Shown here: piece by piece, positions 20,675-31,045 of the stretch | Layout: each line of letters starts with the position of its first letter | Numbering within the stretch: the first letter of the stretch is position 1 | NCBI GenBank assembly: GCA_937625935.1 | Contig: OW569359.1 | Location: forward strand, 248,001 to 312,000 | Direction of reading: 5' to 3' | Length of the DNA stretch: 64,000 nucleotides | Source: Tetramitus jugosus | Lineage: Eukaryota; Heterolobosea; Eutetramitea; Acrasida; Vahlkampfiidae | The notes under the pieces: model-generated | What the model was told of the DNA's origin: nothing | Seen by the model: only the letters and a program-made list of their open reading frames with translations | The model's database searches: none | Translations under genes and position numbers: made by a program

Positions 20675-21832
20675 TTATTCTCTCATGGGTGGCAGTTTGA
20701 ACTGAATATCCAAATACTTTTCCAACAGTGTGCACGTGGCTTGTTGCGTATCAGTGGTAATCAACACATTTTCGAACCAAATCTTCTCATTCAACAATTG
20801 ATTAAATCGACCGTGCATGAAATTAACAATGTCTTCCTCTGGTACAATGGATCGAATGGCATTGAATCGATTTCTGTACTGTCTCATGTACGCCTCATGA
20901 ATCACACTCATGGGAGACGATTCTGGTTCATAGTTTTGTTCATAGAGATACTTGTGTCCACCGAGTCGAATACTGCTCTCAATGTCATCTGCTTCGCACA
21001 GGTAGATGCGACATGAGGAGATGCTTGGATGATTGTTGAATTGGTCCTTCATGCGATAGGCTGCTTCCTTCATGGCTTCAATACATGACTTTTGTGATTT
21101 TTCATTGAGATAGGGATAAATGGACAATGGTGAAGCATCGATAAACAAGTGTTGATTCTTGAATCGCATGGGTGAATTATTGTGAATACTACTATTCTCC
21201 AGCAATTCTGTCACTCCATTCTGCACATGTGTCACATAGTCGAACAATGTGTCTTCAAAGTCAACAATAGATGAATAGTCTTGTGATTCTCTGTGGATTT
21301 GATCATCATCATCAACATTGTCCGTTGACTCTGCTGCTGCATGATCAGCCATCATCATCATATCACTCTCATAGTCATAGTCATCCATTCTATTGATGTT
21401 GTTATTGCTTTGAGGGGACAATGTTTGACGCTTCTTATTGTTGTTGTTGTGAAATGAGTTGGACAAGTGAGAGAATGGATCATCATTAGCACTGTTGTTG
21501 TTATTGTTCTGTTGTTGTTGTTGTGCTTGTGTTTGATCATTATTGGTTTGTTGTTGTTGTTTTGCAAAATCGAGTACGTGTGGAAAACTCTTTGTCACAT
21601 AGCCCATCTTGTTCAATCGAGACAACACTTTGGATTTTTGAGTCATGATTGGATCACCCTCCAATATCACTAGTTTGAGATTGGAGTGGTGATAAGAGTG
21701 ATGATGATGATGATATATAGGATAAATCAGATGATTGTTATTGGTGTTGTTGTGGCTGTAGCTGCTCATGTTGGTCACTCGTTTTCTCATTGAGCCACCA
21801 GCATGATGAAGATGATGGACAATGTGTTTCAT
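20675..21832 (-). CDS. Deoxynucleoside kinase-like P-loop protein with degenerate Walker A
   Basis: A 385-residue protein read from the ATG at 21832; more upstream in-frame codons overlap the divergent LRR-like gene and are unlikely. After a His/Asn-rich leader it reads KLVILEGDPIMTQKSKVLSRL (LEGDP at the place of the P-loop strand), a long Gln/Asn/Asp-rich insertion (about 110-200), then LFIDASPLSIYPYL, resembling the DRSP/ERSP box of deoxynucleoside and thymidylate kinases. The C-terminus has a run of helices and ends with a short strand (WFENVLITTD). The P-loop lacks the glycine before Lys-Ser, so catalysis is doubtful. Family placement is inference; it could be an unrelated P-loop fold. 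Confidence 0.6.
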   Translation of the reverse strand: MKHIVHHLHHAGGSMRKRVTNMSSYSHNNTNNNHLIYPIYHHHHHSYHHSNLKLVILEGDPIMTQKSKVLSRLNKMGYVTKSFPHVLDFAKQQQQTNNDQTQAQQQQQNNNNNSANDDPFSHLSNSFHNNNNKKRQTLSPQSNNNINRMDDYDYESDMMMMADHAAAESTDNVDDDDQIHRESQDYSSIVDFEDTLFDYVTHVQNGVTELLENSSIHNNSPMRFKNQHLFIDASPLSIYPYLNEKSQKSCIEAMKEAAYRMKDQFNNHPSISSCRIYLCEADDIESSIRLGGHKYLYEQNYEPESSPMSVIHEAYMRQYRNRFNAIRSIVPEEDIVNFMHGRFNQLLNEKIWFENVLITTDTQQATCTLLEKYLDIQFKLPPMRE

Positions 21833-21969
21833 TTTTCTTTCGTGAGTGGCGGTGTATTTGCGCGACGGAAGATTTGAATCGAGCCGAAAACTGCCGAACT
21901 GGATCACTGGAACACAACCAACAAAAAACATCAGCACAAATTCACACAAGACCGTCTCTATTAGCAGAA

Positions 21970-23259
21970 ATGGGCGATTCATGGGTAGTTGACACCTTAT
22001 TGGAGCGACTAGTGGATCACTTGTCACCAGAGATGATTATCCACAATATTCTCATCCATATTACTCTCAATTTCAATCAACAGATGATTCTGGAGGAGCT
22101 CATCTCATCCGACTACAGTCATTCCATGTCAGCCGAACAGAAGGAATTCTTGAAGAGTGGTGAGTGGAAGATTACGAGAGATGCCATTCCAGAGTTCATT
22201 CTCACACGATTGCTGTTTGGCTACTTTAGGAGTGACCCGGACAGGACACCTCATCAGATATTCTCCAGTTTCCATGTCAATTGGTACTTTGTTCAATTGA
22301 ATAGACAAAAATTCTCCAACTTGTCGTTCCTGCGATCGATTCGCATCTTTATTCTCGATCCAACTATGTATGACAAGGAGTTGGTGAAACGTGTTACGGC
22401 GTCGCGTCATCTGGTCAATCTAGAGTTGAAGAATGGCAACAATTTGCACTTGATGCCACAGATTGGTTCAAAAAAGACAAAGTCTCTCCAGTTGGAGAGT
22501 GATATGAACATTGATGTCAATGCATTGTTTCATCGTGTGAGTCAAAGTGCAAAGAGAATCGCATTGCTTCAAGTGATGAGTCGTGCAGACTTGATGGGAG
22601 ATCCGGATACCAATGAAGTTGATTTTCAACCACTATTACACAACGGCAAGAGTCAATTGTCCGTATTGAAGCTCGCAAAAACCTTTCATTCATTCCAAGA
22701 AACTGCTGTTGAATTGTCAAATTTGAGATTGTTTACGAATTTTGATCGATTCCTCAATGGTGCCAATCGATTGCAGAAACTTACATTGGAGATCCTTCCG
22801 AGTGTGAATCTGATTGACTTACAATATCTACCCAATTCTCTTCGTGAATTGTCACTGATGACTGATGGTTGCGTGGATCCCTATTTGCGTTTCATATCAG
22901 AGAGATGCCCCAATCTTGAAGTTTTGAATTTGAGTCGTGCTCGCTTGGGTTCTGATCCCAATTTTGGTAGTGAATACTGTGAACACCTTGCTCAGATATT
23001 TAATGAAGATATAATGCCACGTCTCACGATTGTTGATATTTCAGGCAATCCATCATTGAATAATGTACAATGTTTTGAGCATTTGGCCAAGAATAACACA
23101 TTGATAAAAGTCGATATCCGTGGTGCTTTCTGGCAAGCAGGACGTGAGGCACTGGCAGAAAAACTGGGAAATAATACAAACATTACCCTCGCGAATGCAC
23201 CATATGTAAACGAAGATGCCAATCATACCACAACAATGAGGGACTTGAGCATCCAATAG
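21970..23259 (+). CDS. Leucine-rich repeat-like protein, unknown function
   Basis: A 429-residue, single-exon protein from the ATG at 21970 (context GCAGAA). The N-terminal 110 residues are helical (VVDTLLERLVDHLSPEMII). From about 150 on there are irregular leucine-rich units: LVNLELKNGNNLHL, LRLFTNFDRFLNGANRLQKL, NSLRELSLMTDG, CPNLEVLNLSRARLG and LTIVDISGNPSLN. The last ones look like AMN1/ribonuclease-inhibitor-type repeats. No F-box is obvious, although the N-terminal helices could be a divergent one. It ends 24 bases from the convergent glutaminyl cyclase gene. Confidence 0.75.
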   Translation: MGDSWVVDTLLERLVDHLSPEMIIHNILIHITLNFNQQMILEELISSDYSHSMSAEQKEFLKSGEWKITRDAIPEFILTRLLFGYFRSDPDRTPHQIFSSFHVNWYFVQLNRQKFSNLSFLRSIRIFILDPTMYDKELVKRVTASRHLVNLELKNGNNLHLMPQIGSKKTKSLQLESDMNIDVNALFHRVSQSAKRIALLQVMSRADLMGDPDTNEVDFQPLLHNGKSQLSVLKLAKTFHSFQETAVELSNLRLFTNFDRFLNGANRLQKLTLEILPSVNLIDLQYLPNSLRELSLMTDGCVDPYLRFISERCPNLEVLNLSRARLGSDPNFGSEYCEHLAQIFNEDIMPRLTIVDISGNPSLNNVQCFEHLAKNNTLIKVDIRGAFWQAGREALAEKLGNNTNITLANAPYVNEDANHTTTMRDLSIQ

Positions 23260-23283
23260 GTGCACGAGAGCAGGGAGAGTCTA

Positions 23284-24669
23284 CTATGCCAAGTATTTCA
23301 ATAAAAAGCGAACAAGAATTTTCTGTAAGTCCTCAATCACGTGTTCATCCAAGGCACTCAGATCATCATCGAAAGTGTGCCATACACTTGGGAAGGGAGC
23401 TATTTTGCAGAAATTTTACGTCAGATAAAAATGAAAACAGTTGCCCAACGAAATGATACATACTTGGAATTAAGTGTAAAACAGGAACTTTCTTCCTGTA
23501 GAATGGTATATGATCATCTTCTATCAACTCATTAACCCTTGCGTCAAAAAAGTATTTCTGTTCACTTTTCCTATTTATGAAAATGAGGTAAGTATGATGG
23601 TGACATTAGGCACATGAATGAAGTAATCTTACAATTCTGAATTTCCTCTTAATTGATTCTCGAAAACACTAAGTTGACTAAACAACTGGTGAGTATGAGA
23701 TTCAAAGTGAATTCCATAGTTATAGAATCGAACGTCTTTCGTTCCAATTAAATCGAGCAACAAAAACAGGTGAATGGAGTTTAACTTGTCTTCCTTGTCC
23801 CATTTTTGAGCGAGTTGCCTTGCTCCATCTGATTGTTCGAAATTGAAAGATGAGTCAGTTGTTGCACTATTTCATCAGATGATCTGCCACTTAAAACAAT
23901 ATCATCATCTATACTTACAAATAGAATCGTTGGGAGACCATTGAACGAATGCTTCTTCACCATCAAAAAATACCAATTGCACATCATAGGCTGACTGTGA
24001 AGTCGAATACAATTTTGATTGTTCGTACGCATGTGCAAAATTAATCATCATTGCACATGGAACAACAGAGTCAGTAGCGCCGAGAAACACTCGAGGAGGT
24101 GCCTCATTGGAGTTCATAATCTTGCTTTCATAGTGAGCAGCCAAGATGATTCTCTTCCTTTGGTATGAACTGATTTGAACAGGATTCTTCCACGTGACGA
24201 TCAAATTGGTAAAGTTCAATTTGCCTAACACTGTGTGATGCGATTGCGTATCATACTCAATGCGCCACTTGTTGGGATTGAATTGCGAAGCCAAATACTC
24301 CAATGTTCTCTCATGTCCACTCTTCTTGTTCAGGTCATCACCATCATTTGCACGCACAGATCGTTTTTGATGTGTTACGAGTCGCTCTCCAAACGATAGG
24401 ATTGTCCTAGTGTGATCCATGATGCTCTTGTGCTCATCACCAGAGATCCTCACATCATTTATGGAGGGCTTGGACGTATTCAACAGAAAGGATGAAACAA
24501 AATACAAGACAGCAACAACAACCATGAGTAAAACAAGGAACATCACTTTGCGATCCATTGCATGTTGTTTCTTATTGTGCTTTTGGTCGGGTGATTCGTT
24601 CGAAATACGATTTTGCTTCTCGTTCTGTGAACTATTGCTCAAATGACTCTTTGATCGTTTATTTGACAT
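23284..24669 (-). CDS. QPCT: Glutaminyl-peptide cyclotransferase, membrane-anchored, four exons
   Basis: Four exons (24669-23919, 23828-23633, 23570-23464, 23399-23284) join in consistent phases to 389 residues; introns are 90, 62 and 64 bases. The enzyme converts N-terminal Gln (or Glu) of peptides to pyroglutamate. One membrane helix (MFLVLLMVVVAVLYFVSSFL, about 43-62) follows a polar tail, so it is a type II Golgi-like anchor as in QPCTL. Zinc ligands are visible: Asp in FLGATDSVVPCAM, Glu in FFDGEEAF, His in FPSVWHTFDDD. Exon 2 reads DLIGTKDVRFYN, exon 3 ends KVPVLHLIP. The frame breaks at the first GTAAGT (DSI|), so reading only the first exon would suggest a truncated gene, but the spliced protein is complete. 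Length matches human QPCTL (382). Confidence 0.93.
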
Positions 24670-24749
24670 TTTGTTGTCATTCAAGATCGTGTGTGTCTTT
24701 TGTTTGGTGATTTGTTGCACCGGTGAAATTTATCTTTCTTGGTCCTGAT

Positions 24750-25455
24750 CTAAATGAGACTCTGATAGAATTCATTCTCCAGAACCCGTGACAATTTTAC
24801 TTCTCCTTCAAACATCTCTCTAAGATAGAATGTGTTTAGTTTCAGATTCAAGTTGGTTGCAATGTAAGTGCAAAATGATGAGAACTTACGCTTCCTGGAC
24901 AACAAACCCAGCCAGATTGTGTATGTAATCTCTGTTCTTGACATCAATGTTCGCATAGAACAGAAGAATTTGATTCAAATCTTCAATATTTGCTATCACT
25001 CCATCGACACTAAACAAATGAAAAGAATTTGTAATTGCTTCTGCGGCCGAAAAAGAACACATCGATGTGCAATATGAGAGAAAGAGTATCCAATCCAGGT
25101 ATCTATCATCTGTTGGATCTCTACATGATGTACACAAAGTATCGATCACTTCAGGATGAAAATTAAACTTTTGGGTGACCTTTCTAATGTTGGACTCCAA
25201 TATCGACAGTTTCGGGAGACCAAAATGACCTAACCATCTCATTGAAACGATGTAATTGTACACGTTTTGAACTTGGTTGAAGGATACTTCCAGTTCTTTT
25301 CTCTTTAGATATCTAGTTCTTTGTTGATTAAGGTAGTTGATTACACATTGAATCATGTGAGCATCCACAGTCTCCACAGAGAGATTAGCTCTTCTCCTCT
25401 CCCTCATGACATGTTTTGCTAAATCCTTAATCAACACAGCATAATCATCATTCAT
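24750..25455 (-). CDS. Unknown helical protein, two exons
   Basis: Exons 25455-24890 and 24819-24750 join (GC|A) across a 70-base intron (GTAAGT...CTTAG) to give 211 residues. I do not recognise the family. It is helical throughout, with a basic start (KHVMRERRRANLS), a Cys-containing middle (IDTLCTSCRDPTDD, not a clear zinc site) and an acidic Leu-rich end. There is no signal peptide or membrane helix. It lies 80 bases downstream-to-upstream from QPCT on the same strand and has its start facing the deaminase gene 53 bases away, so the two likely share a short divergent promoter. Confidence 0.75.
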
Positions 25456-25508
25456 GACAAGAAGTAATTGAATGTTATCAGTTCTATCTCTTTTGCTGTA
25501 GGGGTGAA

Positions 25509-26825
25509 ATGAAAATTTCTTCTATTTCTCCTACCACTGAACAACGCAGCAAAACACAACAAAAACACATGCAAATGCAACAACAGCAGGATACGAACAA
25601 CAACAATCGTTCAATTGACTCATTCATTGAACAATTGCCAAAGATTGAATTACATGCACACATTGGTGGTAGCATCAGAGAGTCAACCATTGAACACCTG
25701 TTGAAGAGTAACAAGAACAAGGACAATGACAATGACAATGATGACAAGAGGACTGAAATCATGCAACAAATCAAAGTGTCAAGAGGAGACAAGAGAACCA
25801 TGAAACAATGTTTTCAATTGTTTGATATCATACATGGGTTGACCAGTGATCTGAGTGTCATGTCACGAGTCATGGATGAAGTGCTCTATGACTTTAGAAT
25901 GAATGACAATTGTAGATATATAGAGTTGAGATCTACGCCGAGAGAGATGATTGAATCGGGAACCAATGCCAGAGATTATGTCAATGTGTTGTTGAATCGA
26001 ACGGAACGTTTTCAACAAGAGGGTCTCAGCACCACCACTGATATCAGCAAGTCATTGTCAGAGAATGATAGAGAAGAACAATCAAAAACTATGACAGCAA
26101 CAACAGCAGCAACAACAACGACGACTACAACACAGAACAAACACTACTCATATGTTGATGCCCAATTATTGTTGAGTGTCAATAGAGCTCATTCGTTTGA
26201 AAAGGCTGAAGAAACAGTAAAATTGGCAATCGAGTACTATGGCAGAGGTGTATGTGGAATTGATTTTAGTGGAAATTGCTTCACTGCCAATTTCAAAAAG
26301 TTTGAGCCATTGTTCGAGTATGCAAGAACGCATCACAAGATACCATCCACCATTCACTTTGCAGAGTGTTCCAATTTTGAAGATAGCTTTGACATTTTGA
26401 AATTTAAACCAGAGAGATTAGGTCACGCCGCAGTGTTGAATGATGAATTGGAGAGAGAACTAATCAAGAGCAAGATACCCATTGAAGTGTGTCTGACAAG
26501 CAACATTCTATGCAAGCTTCACGACTCGTACAATGTGCATCCATTCCGCAAATTCTATCAAGCAATTCATCCAATGGCCATCTGCACGGACGACATGGGA
26601 GTGTTTGATACGACTCTGTGCAAGGAGTACTCTCTGCTCGCTCACTCTGATTACACTCAGGACATGTTGGGCAATGCTCATACAGAACAAGAGCTCAAGC
26701 AAAGATTGTTCGACATTTCAAGAAACACAATCGAGCATTGCTTCTGTTCAGAATCCGTAAAGCAGGAGTTGAGAGGCGAATTTGACCGATTTGCCCTGGC
26801 TCACAACCTCAACTCCTGTTTGTAA
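25509..26825 (+). CDS. ADAL: Adenosine deaminase-like protein (ADAL / N6-methyl-AMP deaminase type)
   Basis: A 438-residue metal-dependent deaminase. Visible active-site motifs are KIELHAHIGGSI (zinc His pair), TIHFAECSN (His and catalytic Glu), RLGHAAVLN (His), CLTSNI and ICTDDMGVFDT (zinc Asp pair). The wording, especially RYIELRSTPREM, follows ADAL rather than classical adenosine deaminase. ADAL removes the N6-alkyl amine from N6-methyl-AMP to give IMP in purine salvage; the precise substrate here is inferred. A Gln/Asn-rich leader (1-35) and a Thr-rich insertion (about 195-215) are local low complexity. The stop TAA overlaps a donor-like GTAAGT, and an in-phase acceptor at about 26904 would add seven residues, but an AATAAA lies just after the stop, so I keep this end. 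Confidence 0.92.
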   Translation: MKISSISPTTEQRSKTQQKHMQMQQQQDTNNNNRSIDSFIEQLPKIELHAHIGGSIRESTIEHLLKSNKNKDNDNDNDDKRTEIMQQIKVSRGDKRTMKQCFQLFDIIHGLTSDLSVMSRVMDEVLYDFRMNDNCRYIELRSTPREMIESGTNARDYVNVLLNRTERFQQEGLSTTTDISKSLSENDREEQSKTMTATTAATTTTTTTQNKHYSYVDAQLLLSVNRAHSFEKAEETVKLAIEYYGRGVCGIDFSGNCFTANFKKFEPLFEYARTHHKIPSTIHFAECSNFEDSFDILKFKPERLGHAAVLNDELERELIKSKIPIEVCLTSNILCKLHDSYNVHPFRKFYQAIHPMAICTDDMGVFDTTLCKEYSLLAHSDYTQDMLGNAHTEQELKQRLFDISRNTIEHCFCSESVKQELRGEFDRFALAHNLNSCL

Positions 26826-27109
26826 GTGCCAGTTTTTGTTATTTTCCTTCGGAATAAAATGATCTCATCTACAACGGATTTTTTCGTGTGCTAATTTTAT
26901 CCTAGATGTCCAGGAAAATTGACTGGGTGAGATCTCCAAATCAATTTGGTGCCGTGGCCAGCAACTGTTGTGTGCTGATCATCCAACACCGCATCACCCA
27001 TAAAATTAGCGTGGAGCTTATTCTTTGCCCCTTTGTTACAAAAAACAAACAACAACAACCAACACGACACATCACAAAAACACACATCGTACATACATAC
27101 CACACTACA

Positions 27110-28093
27110 ATGACATCAAGATCCCCAGTTAGAGTTTGCGTCACCGGAGCTGCCGGTCAAATCGCCTATTCCCTCCTGCCAAATATTGCCAGTGGAAGAA
27201 TGTTGGGTCCAGACACTCCAGTCATCTTGCACCTCTTGGAAGTTCCAGTCGCTCAAGATGCATTGAAGGGTGTTGTCATGGAATTGGAAGATGGAGCCTA
27301 TCCATTGTTGAGAGACATTGTGACTACGACTGATGCTTCAGTTGCGTTCAAGGACGTTGACATTGCCATCTTGGTCGGTGCGTTCCCAAGAAAGCAAGGT
27401 ATGGAGAGAAAGGAGTTGTTGGAGAAGAATGCTGGCATCTTCAAGGAACAAGGTGCTGCCATTGACAAGTTTGCCTCCAGAAATGTCAAGGTTCTCGTTG
27501 TTGGTAACCCTGCCAACACCAACTGCCTCATCTGCAAGCACTATGCTCCATCGATCCCTGCTGAAAACTTTTCTGCATTGACTCGATTGGATCACAACAG
27601 AGCAAAGGCTCAAGTGGCCAAGAGACTCAACATTCCTGTTGCTGAAGTCAAGAATGTCATCATTTGGGGCAACCACTCTTCAACTCAATACCCTGATGTG
27701 AACCATGGTAGTGCAGCTGGTAAGGTCATTAGAGAAGCTGTTCAAGATGATCAATACTTGAATGGTGAGTTCATCAAGACTGTTCAAGTCAGAGGTGCTG
27801 CCATCATTGAAGCAAGAAAGCTCTCTTCTGCCATGTCTGCCGCTCAAGCCATTGTCGATCACATCAAGGACTGGGTTTTGGGAACACCTGAAGGTGAATG
27901 GGTGTCCATGGCTATTCCATCTGATGGTTCCTATGGAATTGAAGCAGGTCTCATCTACTCCTATCCAGTCACATGCAAGAATGGCAAATTCACCATTGTG
28001 CAAGGATTGAAGATTGATGACTTCTCGAGACAAAAGATGGACATCACCAAGCAAGAATTGGTCGAGGAGAGACAAGCTGCTCTTGGCAACTAA
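27110..28093 (+). CDS. MDH: Malate dehydrogenase, cytosolic type
   Basis: A 327-residue, single-exon NAD-dependent enzyme that interconverts malate and oxaloacetate. It opens with the Rossmann motif [13 protein letters not shown], then [12 protein letters not shown] (substrate Arg pair loop), [27 protein letters not shown] and [13 protein letters not shown] with the catalytic His. This wording is that of eukaryotic cytosolic/plastid-type MDH1, not the mitochondrial type. There is no targeting peptide after the ATG at 27110, where CACACTACAATGACA is a good start context. Other in-frame codons upstream are within the leader. Codon use is less AT-rich and more regular than that of neighbours, suggesting high expression. 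Confidence 0.97.
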   Translation: MTSRSPVRVCVTGAAGQIAYSLLPNIASGRMLGPDTPVILHLLEVPVAQDALKGVVMELEDGAYPLLRDIVTTTDASVAFKDVDIAILVGAFPRKQGMERKELLEKNAGIFKEQGAAIDKFASRNVKVLVVGNPANTNCLICKHYAPSIPAENFSALTRLDHNRAKAQVAKRLNIPVAEVKNVIIWGNHSSTQYPDVNHGSAAGKVIREAVQDDQYLNGEFIKTVQVRGAAIIEARKLSSAMSAAQAIVDHIKDWVLGTPEGEWVSMAIPSDGSYGIEAGLIYSYPVTCKNGKFTIVQGLKIDDFSRQKMDITKQELVEERQAALGN

Positions 28094-28190
28094 ATCGTTG
28101 AACTATGATTGTACCACCCTAAGTAACATTGTATTAAAACTGCGAATTTTAACTTCAAACAGCACGCGTTGTTTTTTATGTTATTATCGT

Positions 28191-29972
28191 TTACAAACTT
28201 TTCCACACAACAGAGTTGCATTTGAAGCCGGATCCAAATGCCATCATGAGAATGTGATGGTCTCTGCGCAGCAGGCCAGAGTTTTCAACAAACTCTAGCT
28301 CATACCATGTTGAAGCAGAGGAAGTGTTGCCAAAAGAATAGAGCGCAGCACGAGATGGCTTAATCTTGTCCTTGAGTTGCAGCTCTACACCAATATCATC
28401 CAACACCTTTCTGCCTCCGGCGTGGATACAGAAATGATCAAAGATCTTACCAAAGTTTGGTGTGTAAGGCTTTCTCTTTGCTCCCTTTTTGCTCGCAAGA
28501 ATGGACACAATCCTATCCCAAACAATAGGCACGAGTTCGGTCATTGGAATCAACCAAGGATTCTTTGTCAACAGTGTTGTCAAGTTTCTAACAACAGCCT
28601 CACCTGCCACACCAATAAGCTTCTCAGACAATCTAACTCCCAACACCTTATCGGCATCAAGTGTTTGGTATACTGAGTTGTATGCCACATCTTGTTTTGC
28701 CTTGTGCACTCTTACGGTCTGAACCAGCTCGAACTTGGATCTGTACTTGTCTTTTGGAATATTGGATAGCAAGATGGCAGCACCTCCCATTCTGAACAAA
28801 CAATTGCTCAACAACATGGATCTATCATTGCCCAAATACCAGTTCTGGGTGATATTTTCTGTGCTAACAACCAAGCATCGAGAGTTCTTGTGCACTTGCA
28901 ACAAATCCTTTGCCAAATCGATGGAAACCAATCCAGCAGAGCATCCCATTCCACCCAAGTTGAATGACTTAATATTGTCTCGCATTCCGAACATGTTAAT
29001 AATCATGGCACTGAGCGAAGGAGTTGGACAAAACAATGAACAGTTGACAATCAAAATATCAATGTCAGTTGCCTTCAAACCAGTCATTGACAATAAATCA
29101 CCGACAACATGCTCAAACACGTAGTGAGCCTCCTCTCTAGCAGCTTCAATGTCCAGTCTAGGTGGCTTTTCATGGATACTAGGTGGGAAAGAAGTGTTTT
29201 GACTAATGCAACCTCTTGTCAAAATCTTTTGCTGGAAAGTAAGAGAGTCCTCTGTAAATTTACCCAGCTCCTCCGATGTACGCATAAATTTCTCGTGTGG
29301 CACCTTGACACAGTCATCAGACTTCAACGTAGCAAAGTCAAGCAGATACACTGGTGTGCTGTCCTTAATTCCCACTACCCATTTGACCAATCGGATGGCA
29401 AGTTTTGAGAAACGAATCAATTGAATCCAGACCATTGTACTGCACAACCAGAATGCAATCACAAGCAACAAGTCATCGCTCTTGACACGTTGCATCAACT
29501 GATTATTGAACCATGATTCAAAGAATTCAATGGTTTGTTGTACTTCATTCTTGTTGTTATCCTTGTTGTTCAACTGCAACATTCTCATGCTCTGAGAGAC
29601 ACGAGAAATCGTGTAGGAGAACCTCTGGAGTGGTAGTTGAGCCAATGAGCGACTCACTGCCAGGACCTGATTCACTCGCTGACAAGCAGTGTCGTTGTTC
29701 TTCTTCACGTGACTACACAAATGAGGCAGAACAAACAAGATGGACACGAGAACAAGAGTCAACATGAGAGGTAACACAAAATACTTTTTCAAGTTCCAAA
29801 AGTACCAAAAAGGTCGTTTGGCCACACTTGACTCTGTTCTTCTGAAATAACCAGCCAAGTAGTCATTTGCTTCTTGTTCAGAGACACTAGCAAACACCCT
29901 TCCATTGTTGTTGGAACCGATGGGTACTGCTGGCTGAGATGCTTGTGTGCTTGAAGTGGAGGACGACGACAT
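28191..29972 (-). CDS. 3-ketoacyl-CoA synthase, FAE1/KCS type
   Basis: A 593-residue condensing enzyme of very-long-chain fatty acid elongation at the ER membrane. Two N-terminal membrane helices (about 64-83 and 166-187) are followed by the thiolase-like core. The catalytic Cys is about residue 344 in GGMGCSAGLVS, with the His in IHAGGRKVLDD and the Asn in YSFGNTSSASTWYEL. These match plant FAE1/KCS proteins, including the STENIT and DRSMLLSNCLFRMGGAA blocks. Animals and fungi use unrelated ELO elongases, so this family in an amoeboflagellate shows the older distribution (plants, algae, some protists). The ATG at 29972 is the first in frame. The gene faces MDH end to end. Confidence 0.95.
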   Translation of the reverse strand: MSSSSTSSTQASQPAVPIGSNNNGRVFASVSEQEANDYLAGYFRRTESSVAKRPFWYFWNLKKYFVLPLMLTLVLVSILFVLPHLCSHVKKNNDTACQRVNQVLAVSRSLAQLPLQRFSYTISRVSQSMRMLQLNNKDNNKNEVQQTIEFFESWFNNQLMQRVKSDDLLLVIAFWLCSTMVWIQLIRFSKLAIRLVKWVVGIKDSTPVYLLDFATLKSDDCVKVPHEKFMRTSEELGKFTEDSLTFQQKILTRGCISQNTSFPPSIHEKPPRLDIEAAREEAHYVFEHVVGDLLSMTGLKATDIDILIVNCSLFCPTPSLSAMIINMFGMRDNIKSFNLGGMGCSAGLVSIDLAKDLLQVHKNSRCLVVSTENITQNWYLGNDRSMLLSNCLFRMGGAAILLSNIPKDKYRSKFELVQTVRVHKAKQDVAYNSVYQTLDADKVLGVRLSEKLIGVAGEAVVRNLTTLLTKNPWLIPMTELVPIVWDRIVSILASKKGAKRKPYTPNFGKIFDHFCIHAGGRKVLDDIGVELQLKDKIKPSRAALYSFGNTSSASTWYELEFVENSGLLRRDHHILMMAFGSGFKCNSVVWKSL

Positions 29973-30104
29973 TTAGCAAAATGTTTGTGTTGTTGTCTCC
30001 TGGTGCGATTTCCGACCGATTGCCTCTTCCTTGCCAAACCTGAACGGGAATTTTCGGGGAAATGGGGATAAGATGCAGGCATTTACAAAAATGAAGGAGT
30101 TATT

Positions 30105-30881
30105 TTACTGTTGTTGTTCCTTATTATCATCAACTGTCAGTGTGTGGGTAGCATCGGAGGTGGTGGTAGTAGTAGTAGCAGTTGTGGTTGCTTCAACTTG
30201 GGTGGATGTGTTGTTGCTTGATAAGTCAGGCAAGTTCACCAACAGAGTTTCTTGCAAAAACTCTCGTGGCTGTGACACTGCGGCAGCAAAACACTTTGGA
30301 TATAGGATTGCGGCACCGGCACCATATCCGATCACACCGTTTCTGAATAGGGAGTACATGCTCGATTGTGTGTCTATCAAGTAATGTTCACAGAAAAGTA
30401 AATGTGCGCAAGTGAGTGATCAGTGATCCAAAGACACACAAAATGTTCGGTCAAAAAAACAAAACAACACAAAAAAATGATATCATACATCTCTTGGTAG
30501 CGGCCATGGAAGCCAATGAAATGAATGATAATACATAGAATGGATGATCCTTGTAAATGTTCTTGGAGGTGTTTATAGTGCCTATAATGAATAAAAAATG
30601 ATGTTTAGCTGGCTCAATAGTTCCATGCTTCATCGTCATATTAATGACGGGAAAAAAAAGTAGTAAATCATACCATTCAAAGCAGATTTGGCAGTTTCAG
30701 TGGTTTGCTGAGCAGCACTCACAGTGATTTCTCTTGCTTCTCTGGTTGTTCCCATGGTCCAATCTCTCACTTGCAGCAGTGATCTAGCAAAATGACGGAA
30801 AAAAGCCCATTCATTCTCCCAGACAACGACTCTCTTGACCTTTGTTTCTGCTGGAACGTTATTGTCGTCTTGTTGACTCAT
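30105..30881 (-). CDS. Candidate MICOS Mic26/Mic27 (apolipoprotein O)-like protein, three exons
   Basis: Exons 30881-30674, 30581-30489 and 30373-30105 join (G|GC, T|AC) with introns of 92 and 115 bases to give 189 residues. The core has an amphipathic helix region (RDWTMGTTREAREITVSAAQ), a hydrophobic stretch (PFYVLSFISLASMAAT), then NGVIGYGAGAAILYPKCFAA. A Gly-rich hydrophobic segment followed by YP is reminiscent of the Mic26/Mic27 domain of mitochondrial inner membrane organisation. The last 35 residues are a Thr-rich acidic tail ending EQQQ. The exon chain is solid; the family name is a guess from a short motif and other small two-helix mitochondrial proteins are possible. Confidence 0.6.
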
Positions 30882-31045
30882 TTTTTGATTGCGTTTTTGC
30901 TCGAAAATAGTTTCTCCGAACGACCAAAAATTAATTTCACGCGATTACAAGAAACAAATTGAACACACAAACATCCCAAACATCATCAATATCCTCACAC
31001 TCGTCGTGATCAAAGCAACAACTCGAAAGAATAGTGAGATTGACC

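Noticed and set aside
23341-23535. Plus-strand small gene next to the LRR-like gene
   Set aside because: The same bases on the minus strand are the third and fourth exons of QPCT with matching phase and family motifs.
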